Positions 58,825 through 64,000 of a stretch of 64,000 nucleotides of DNA are shown here, piece by piece. A program made the position numbers and the translations under genes. Source of the stretch: Bacillota bacterium. Lineage in GTDB: Bacteria; Bacillota; Clostridia; Peptostreptococcales; Acidaminobacteraceae. The notes beneath the pieces were generated by a model. It saw nothing but the letters and a program-made list of their open reading frames with translations, was not told the origin of the DNA and ran no database searches. The stretch covers positions 62,001-126,000 of the forward strand of contig JAOARG010000069.1 of assembly GCA_025210655.1 (NCBI GenBank). The letters run 5' to 3'. The number at the start of each line of letters is the position of its first letter. The stretch's first letter is position 1.

Positions 58825-59112
58825 ATGGAAGGAAGAATCAATGGAGTTAAGTCAGAGATTGTACAAATAGCAGAATATCTGGCAAATGAAGCGGTGGAAG
58901 AATGCAGAAGAAGAAATCAGTATTACACACCAGAAGAATTTGACTCATTTTTAGATGAGTGTAGTGTTAAATGCACTAGAGAGGCTTATGAAAAGATAAT
59001 GGATTCTATGAAGTTGATTGGTTGGAATGTTGATACTGACAAAATCAATTTTAAGGACCTTGTAGAGGTTACAAGAAATTACATTAAGAGCAATATTGCA
59101 TATAAATGTTAA
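58825..59112 (+). CDS. Hypothetical small protein
   Basis: 95 aa, unrecognised, mostly helical and charged, with three Cys (DECSVKCTR and a C-terminal YKC). GGGGGA lies 10 nt before ATG 58825; ATG 58807 overlaps that site. Divergent from the solute-binding-protein operon. Confidence 0.5.
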   Translation: MEGRINGVKSEIVQIAEYLANEAVEECRRRNQYYTPEEFDSFLDECSVKCTREAYEKIMDSMKLIGWNVDTDKINFKDLVEVTRNYIKSNIAYKC

Positions 59113-59198
59113 TTAAGAATTTGTTTGGTAATAATTATAACTTGTTTATTTTTCAAATCTAATTTATAATAGTTCTATTATTGAAATTGGAGGGCGTT

Positions 59199-59522
59199 AT
59201 GAAAAAAGTTACAGTAACAATGTATGGAGTGTATGGTGCTTTTCCAGAGTATGGTAGAGATCAGGATTTGGGAGTTACTATGCATGAGCTATTTGATATC
59301 TTAAAGACGAAAGTAGAAGAATTAGGACTAAAGAGTTTCGTAGATTTTCAATTTATTGATGTTGTAAGGGATATAACAAAGCTTAGATCAGACATCTTAG
59401 AAAAATTGGACAACGAAATGCCAGTTCCATTCTTTGAAATAGATGATGAAATTAAATGCGTCGGAACAGTGGCACCTGGGGTAATGGCACACGAGATATT
59501 GGCAGCAGTAAAAAATAAATAA
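59199..59522 (+). CDS. Hypothetical small protein, possible thioredoxin-like fold
   Basis: 107 aa. KKVTVTMYGVYGAF, FQFIDVVRD and EMPVPFFEIDDEIKCVGTVAPGV resemble strands and the cis-Pro region of small thioredoxin-fold proteins of the YuzD kind, but the CxxC is absent (one Cys only). The assignment is tentative. TTGGAGGG precedes ATG 59199. Confidence 0.55.
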   Translation: MKKVTVTMYGVYGAFPEYGRDQDLGVTMHELFDILKTKVEELGLKSFVDFQFIDVVRDITKLRSDILEKLDNEMPVPFFEIDDEIKCVGTVAPGVMAHEILAAVKNK

Positions 59523-59612
59523 ATATTTTAAAGGATGTACTGAAAACTCGGTATATCCTTTTTCTGTATATGGTATACTAATAAATAATAAAAAATAGTT
59601 CAGGAGGATTAT

Positions 59613-60338
59613 ATGGATAATATTTTAATAGCTGCTGATAAAATAAAAAATGCAAAAAGTATTGTTGTGCTTTCTGGAGCAGGGGTATCCACGACAGGTT
59701 CAGGAATACCAGACTTTAGAGGTGCAAATGGTATATATAAGGGATTTCCCGAAGATATATTAAGTGTAGATTCTTTTTTTAGAAATATGGATAAATTTTA
59801 TGAAGCATTTAACTATAAATTCAAAAAAATATATGAAGCAAGGCCAAATAAATGCCATGACATACTTGGTCAGTGGGAAAAAGAAGGTAAACTTAAAGGT
59901 ATCATAACCCAAAATATTGACGGACTTCACCAAAAAGGTGGAGTATCAAGTGTAATAGAGTATCACGGCTCAGCACTTAAATTTTATGAGTTAGATGGTT
60001 TTGAAACAGTAGGAAATGAAATCTACTACACAGACTTATTAGAAAATGGTGAAATTAACTACAAGAAAAATGATAAAAGATACAAACCAGATGTAGTTTT
60101 ATTTGGAGAAGGAGTAAAAGGCCATCAAGAAGCAGCACAAATGGTAGCTGGAGCAGATCTTCTAATAATAATGGGAACTAAATATGTAGTATATCCATTT
60201 AATACTCTTCACAGATATTATAAGAAGACAGATGTTATTGTAATGAACAATGAAGCAATAATGGTTGATGGTTATGATACTATTGATGTGATTGGTGAGA
60301 TTACGGAGAATATAAATAAAATAAACAAACTAATATGA
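59613..60338 (+). CDS. Sirtuin-family NAD-dependent protein deacylase lacking zinc cysteines
   Basis: 241 aa. The Rossmann NAD core is intact: SGAGVSTTGSGIPDFRG, TQNIDGLH, the catalytic His in EYHGSA, PDVVLFGEGV and IIMGTKYVVYPF. Between the catalytic His and PDVVLFGE the usual small domain with two CxxC pairs has no Cys at all (FYELDGFETVGNEIYYTDLL), so structural zinc is lost. It may still bind NAD; deacylase activity needs testing. CAGGAGG precedes the ATG. Confidence 0.85.
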   Translation: MDNILIAADKIKNAKSIVVLSGAGVSTTGSGIPDFRGANGIYKGFPEDILSVDSFFRNMDKFYEAFNYKFKKIYEARPNKCHDILGQWEKEGKLKGIITQNIDGLHQKGGVSSVIEYHGSALKFYELDGFETVGNEIYYTDLLENGEINYKKNDKRYKPDVVLFGEGVKGHQEAAQMVAGADLLIIMGTKYVVYPFNTLHRYYKKTDVIVMNNEAIMVDGYDTIDVIGEITENINKINKLI

Positions 60339-60360
60339 GAGGCCATTTCGGCCTCTCATA
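60334..60360. terminator. Bidirectional terminator between convergent genes
   Basis: TATGAGAGGCC and GGCCTCTCATA are perfect 11-nt arms around ATTTC. Confidence 0.9.
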
Positions 60361-60372
60361 TTGTTTGTTTAA

Positions 60373-61410
60373 TTATATAGGGTACTTCCTAGAATCCCTT
60401 ATTTCTTCTTCCATTTCCATAAGCTTTTCTATCTCGTGCTCCTTTAGTCTTTTTAGAATTCTATTTCTGTAGACCATGGCTACATTTTCTTTTTTCTTTA
60501 TTTCTTTTGTTCTGAGGATATCCCAGTGGACTTTTCTTCTTTTGTGATAAAGATCATAATCTACGACTCGGGTTTCCCTATCGATAAATTCTAAGCCTAG
60601 AAGTATTTCTTTTATTTCTTTTGGATCAAGGAATGTAAAGAATCTTAGTTTGTATACTCCCACTGAATAGAATACGGTTGCGACATCTGTTCCCCATGAT
60701 TCCCCTAGGATTAAACCCAGCTCGAGTTTTTCCATTATATATAGAAGTCTTTTATAATGAAGGTCATAATGCCCGTAACTGTCATAAATTTTTATAGTTA
60801 GTTCAAACCAGTCTTCATAATTAAGGCCGGTATTCAAATATTTTAGATTGTTGATACGGAGTTGTCTAGATAGGCTAGGATAGTCCATATCTATGTAAAC
60901 CGCCTTTTCCATAGTTTCTGAATAGGAAACAGGTCTATTTACACTTGATTGGGTAAATAGTATGACACATCCTGTAGAATGTCTTTCGAAAATCTTAGCT
61001 CTACTTTCAATTGAGCCATTGTAGTCGTCGGCAATACAGTTCATTACCTTTTCTACATTTCCAAGTGTTTTCATTATTATCATTCTTGGTGATGGTCTTG
61101 TGTTTTTTATTAAGTCTTTTTTTCCATCATTGAAGAAGTTTGTAAGGAGTTCATATGGTTCTTGGTTGACAATAAATACATGGTCACAATCAGCCATAGT
61201 TACCATTTCTTTGACCGTACATGTAACTAGTACAAATGTGGATTTTTCATCTGCTTTCTCTGTAATGTCTTCCATCCCCATTGGGAATGCTTCTTCCGAT
61301 GAATGTAGTTCAACACCACCAAGTACATTTTCAATATAGTCCTTAGTGTCCTTGACATAATCTGATGATAAAACTAACATTTTTGGACCACTTCTTATCA
61401 AATTAATCAT
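60373..61410 (-). CDS. Hypothetical protein
   Basis: 345 aa, unrecognised. The first half alternates strands and helices (TFVLVTCTVKEMVTMADCDH, VFIVNQEPYELLTNFF), compatible with a Rossmann-like domain. The C-terminus is a highly charged helix (KRLKEHEIEKLMEMEEEIRD). No membrane segment. AGAGGTGATTTTT fixes the start at 61410. Confidence 0.55.
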   Translation of the reverse strand: MINLIRSGPKMLVLSSDYVKDTKDYIENVLGGVELHSSEEAFPMGMEDITEKADEKSTFVLVTCTVKEMVTMADCDHVFIVNQEPYELLTNFFNDGKKDLIKNTRPSPRMIIMKTLGNVEKVMNCIADDYNGSIESRAKIFERHSTGCVILFTQSSVNRPVSYSETMEKAVYIDMDYPSLSRQLRINNLKYLNTGLNYEDWFELTIKIYDSYGHYDLHYKRLLYIMEKLELGLILGESWGTDVATVFYSVGVYKLRFFTFLDPKEIKEILLGLEFIDRETRVVDYDLYHKRRKVHWDILRTKEIKKKENVAMVYRNRILKRLKEHEIEKLMEMEEEIRDSRKYPI

Positions 61411-61450
61411 AAAAATCACCTCTTGAAAATAAGTTTAAAAATATAGTGAA

Positions 61451-62068
61451 TTATAAACCTGTTTTGAATTTTCTAAGACGGGAACTGTCGGTTCCCGCAG
61501 GATAATCAAGTTTGAATATCTCAAAAGTATTAAGGTTGATGATATTAATACTTTCAATGCCGTTTAAAAAAATCTTATTTTCTATTGTTTGGCTTGGAAT
61601 ACTCAAATCATGCCCGTATAAATTTATATCACCGGGGGATTTTTTTAGTAAATTGGAGTAATGGCTGTAAGCTATTTTTTTATCTCCGAGCTCTATATAT
61701 CCTTTTGAATCGGTAATTTCAATACTAGTATTGTCTGCGTATCTTGAGAGAATACTGTATGAGTCATGATTTCCAAGTGATATATAGCTTTTAAATCCCT
61801 GTGTTATTAGTGAATCGATAAGTGAATAAGCTTTCTTTTTTGCATCTTCTTCAAGATTAGGATACATTTCAACCTTTAGGTCATCAGAGATATCACCTGT
61901 GTGAACAAGGTATTTTGGCCCTAAGACTTGAATCATTTTCTTAATAGCCCTATATGAAAATACAGGTGTGTCGGAAATATGAATTAAAATTGGATCATTA
62001 TTTTCTATAAGGTTTTTAGGTATATATATCTTTCCTAAAAAATTATATATAATTTTTTTAATATTCAT
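61451..62068 (-). CDS. Calcineurin-like metallophosphoesterase
   Basis: 205 aa. Metal motifs are LIHISDTP (first block, lacking the standard D-x-H order), HTGDISDD, SLGNHDS, YSHYS and LYGHD. The family cleaves phosphomonoesters or diesters. Because the first block departs from consensus, one metal site may be altered. GTGGAGG fixes the start at 62068. It lies 41 nt before the hypothetical gene on the same strand. Confidence 0.8.
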   Translation of the reverse strand: MNIKKIIYNFLGKIYIPKNLIENNDPILIHISDTPVFSYRAIKKMIQVLGPKYLVHTGDISDDLKVEMYPNLEEDAKKKAYSLIDSLITQGFKSYISLGNHDSYSILSRYADNTSIEITDSKGYIELGDKKIAYSHYSNLLKKSPGDINLYGHDLSIPSQTIENKIFLNGIESINIINLNTFEIFKLDYPAGTDSSRLRKFKTGL

Positions 62069-62170
62069 TATTGCCTCCACAAAAAGTATTTGCAATAATT
62101 ATAACATAATAATGGTAATTGTTTTGTATCTTAATATATAATGAGAAGAAGAACATATTGGAGTGATGTT

Positions 62171-63208
62171 ATGCAATTTACTAAAGTACTTAATGAAATA
62201 CATAAAGAAGCCTTTATAATAGATGCCCATAATGATTTGGCGTTTGATATATTGAGGCAAAGGAATTTTGGAAAAAGAAAAGTCCTTGAAAATGACTATT
62301 ATGAAGAGTTAAGGGATGCTGGTGTTAATCTTCTTGTATCTTCCCTTTTTATAGATCCAGTTTTTCTACCCTCAATGGCACTGCAAAGAGCACTAAGTCA
62401 GATATATGCTCTTATTGAAGACGTTGAGGAGTCTATGGGGAAGTTTGTTATAGTAAAAGATTATAATGAAATAATGGAGGCAAGATTTAATAACCAAATA
62501 GCCATATTAATTTCATTTGAGGGAATGATGCCTATTTATGAAGATTTGGGACTCTTAAGGATTTTTCGAGAATTAGGTGTTAGGCTTGCAGGTCTTACAT
62601 GGGCAAGGAGAAATTTCTTAGCAGATGGTGCCAACTATGTTGATAAAATAGAGGGGGTATCTGGTGGTCTTACGGAATTTGGTGTGAAAGCAGTGAAAAA
62701 GTGCCAGAGTCTAGGTATGGTAATTGATCTTAGCCATATAAATGATGAGGGATTTGCAGATGTACTTAGATTTACAAATGGACCATTTATAGCATCCCAT
62801 TCCAATGCTAGGGGAATAGTAGATACAAAAAGAAATCTTAGTGATGAACAAATAAGAGCCATTGCAGCTAGAAAAGGTGTAATAGGTATTAACGCAATGG
62901 ATTTCCTTTTGATAGGTCAAAGTCATTCAAATCCTATTGAATCAATAGCAGATCACATAGACTATATAGTAAACCTAGTAGGAATAGATTACGTAGGATT
63001 AGGACTTGATTTAAATTCAAAACTTATGAAGTATAATACGGTATTTGAAAATGAGAATACTAAGGTAGCTCATAAAGATGTAGTTGGTGATTATAGGGAA
63101 CTTAAAAAACTTACTAAGATATTGTTGAAGAGAAAATATGATAAGTCAGATATTTGTAAGATATATGGAGGAAACTTCTTAAGGGTGTTCAAAGAAGTAT
63201 TAAAATAA
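62171..63208 (+). CDS. Membrane dipeptidase (peptidase M19, renal dipeptidase type)
   Basis: 345 aa, full length. Zinc ligands lie in IIDAHNDLAFDI (H-x-D), ILISFEGMMP (bridging Glu), MVIDLSHIND and PFIASHSNARGI, and YVGLGLDLN supplies the late Asp. It hydrolyses dipeptides, often with D-residue tolerance, after cell-wall or peptide breakdown. GGAGTGATGTT fixes the start at 62171. The M24 peptidase gene starts 18 nt downstream, forming a peptide-utilisation pair. Confidence 0.92.
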   Translation: MQFTKVLNEIHKEAFIIDAHNDLAFDILRQRNFGKRKVLENDYYEELRDAGVNLLVSSLFIDPVFLPSMALQRALSQIYALIEDVEESMGKFVIVKDYNEIMEARFNNQIAILISFEGMMPIYEDLGLLRIFRELGVRLAGLTWARRNFLADGANYVDKIEGVSGGLTEFGVKAVKKCQSLGMVIDLSHINDEGFADVLRFTNGPFIASHSNARGIVDTKRNLSDEQIRAIAARKGVIGINAMDFLLIGQSHSNPIESIADHIDYIVNLVGIDYVGLGLDLNSKLMKYNTVFENENTKVAHKDVVGDYRELKKLTKILLKRKYDKSDICKIYGGNFLRVFKEVLK

Positions 63209-63226
63209 GAAGATGGAAGTGATCAG

Positions 63227-64000
63227 ATGGAAAAAATATTAAAACTAAAAGAACTACTTAGGTCTAGGGGAATAGATAGTATAATAATAGGACCTTCAGA
63301 TGATTTGGAATATCTTATAGGTTTTAAGTCATCCCCAGATGATAGATTTCAGGGATATTTTATAAACTCAGATCCTGAAAAAAAGGATTTTTATGTGGTA
63401 CCTAAAATCAATCATGAGGAAGTAGCAAAACATGTAGGGCAAGTTGAATACATAATATGGGGGGATGAGGAAGGTTTTCTTGATAAGACAATTGAAAAGC
63501 TGAAATCTCAATATGATTACAAGCCAATTATTGCAGTAAACTTCACCATAAGGGCAAATGACACAATAGACATGCTAGAGCAAATGGATATAAAATTTAT
63601 TAATGGTCACAGACTTATGGAAGATTTCAGAATAAGTAAGACAAAAGAAGAAATAGAAAATATGAAGATAGCAGGACAAATTGCTGATAAGACAATGGAT
63701 GATATCTTCAACTTTATTAAAGCTGGTATGTATGAATCTGAAATAAAAGATGAGATAGTAAGATTACTTATTGAAAATGGTGGGGATGATATTTCATTTG
63801 AACCAATTGTGGCTTCAGGTCCTAATTCTTCAATGCCCCACTACAATGAAGGCACTAGAAAAATTAAAGAGAAGGATGTAATTATTTTAGACTTTGGATG
63901 CAAGTATAAGGGAATGTGTTCAGATACTTCCCGTACAATATTTGTTGGGGATATTTCCCCTGAGGAAATGGAAATATATAATATAGTCAAAGAAGCCTTT
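63227..64000 (+). CDS. Xaa-Pro aminopeptidase/dipeptidase (peptidase M24), C-terminus off the window
   Basis: 258 codons are open from ATG 63227 to the window edge. Residues about 1-130 are the creatinase-like N-domain; the pita-bread domain follows, with PIVASGPNSSMPHY and the first metal ligands in IILDFGCKYKGMCSDTSRT (D-x10-D). The remaining ligands lie beyond the edge. GGAAGTGATC precedes the start. Family cleaves X-Pro bonds. Confidence 0.9.
   Translation, partial: MEKILKLKELLRSRGIDSIIIGPSDDLEYLIGFKSSPDDRFQGYFINSDPEKKDFYVVPKINHEEVAKHVGQVEYIIWGDEEGFLDKTIEKLKSQYDYKPIIAVNFTIRANDTIDMLEQMDIKFINGHRLMEDFRISKTKEEIENMKIAGQIADKTMDDIFNFIKAGMYESEIKDEIVRLLIENGGDDISFEPIVASGPNSSMPHYNEGTRKIKEKDVIILDFGCKYKGMCSDTSRTIFVGDISPEEMEIYNIVKEAF

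Overview
The window is AT-rich, densely coded DNA with strong GGAGG-type ribosome binding sites, short intergenic gaps and intrinsic terminators. It encodes bacteriohemerythrins, a butyrate/acetate CoA module, a PrdX-type prolyl-tRNA editing protein, a sigma-54 activator and many c-di-GMP and histidine-kinase genes. This fits a low-GC anaerobic Bacillota (Clostridia/Tissierellia, amino-acid-fermenting type). The species cannot be named from sequence alone. No rRNA, tRNA, CRISPR array or transposase gene was seen.

Layout. 1-3.1 kb: housekeeping-type small genes (NUDIX, DUF429, prolyl-tRNA deacylase). 3.1-7.1 kb: a c-di-AMP-type osmoregulator (BusR-like GntR-RCK_C) with a separate glycine-betaine ABC transporter; the promoter carries two GTC-N6-GAC palindromes exactly 22 bp apart. 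7.2-8.5 kb: a secreted stalk-domain protein with a metallopeptidase-like C-terminus. 9-12.8 kb: acyl-CoA dehydrogenase, a two-subunit CoA-transferase and a YaaH acetate-type permease. 13.8-17.1 kb: a PatB-like C-S lyase, then a MarR / ArsP-type permease / Cys-rich peptide locus with three related operators. 17.2-23.1 kb: an LD-carboxypeptidase, then a sigma-54 activator, a -24/-12 promoter, an enolase-superfamily enzyme and a BCCT transporter. 23.6-30 kb: K+ channel, solute-binding-protein/histidine-kinase fusion, PH-domain protein, two hemerythrins separated by a 111-nt MITE-like inverted repeat, and two MerR regulators with 19-bp-spacer promoters (one fused to a methyltransferase). 30-45 kb: poorly characterised genes, a cation/proton antiporter behind two tandem fluoride riboswitches, a PAS-GGDEF-EAL protein, an RNase H, an XRE/membrane-protein pair, VOC and methyltransferase genes. 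45-64 kb: MATE exporter, lipoprotein plus two-component system, degenerate GGDEF protein, an operon of four tandem membrane-anchored solute-binding proteins feeding a Cache histidine kinase, an atypical sirtuin lacking its zinc cysteines, and peptidases at the right edge.

The most unusual feature is a set of intergenic repeats between 13.5 and 45.0 kb. Each copy is about 130-150 nt: several short hairpins whose stems differ between copies but stay paired, separated by a constant 7-8-nt linker, and closed by a longer AT-rich hairpin. At least three families share this plan but use different linkers (GTCTAGG, GTTAAGC, AGCCCAGC). They often sit as two copies in opposite orientation, so complementary linkers could pair into one large branched structure. 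The compensatory variation indicates selection on structure; I do not recognise a named element.
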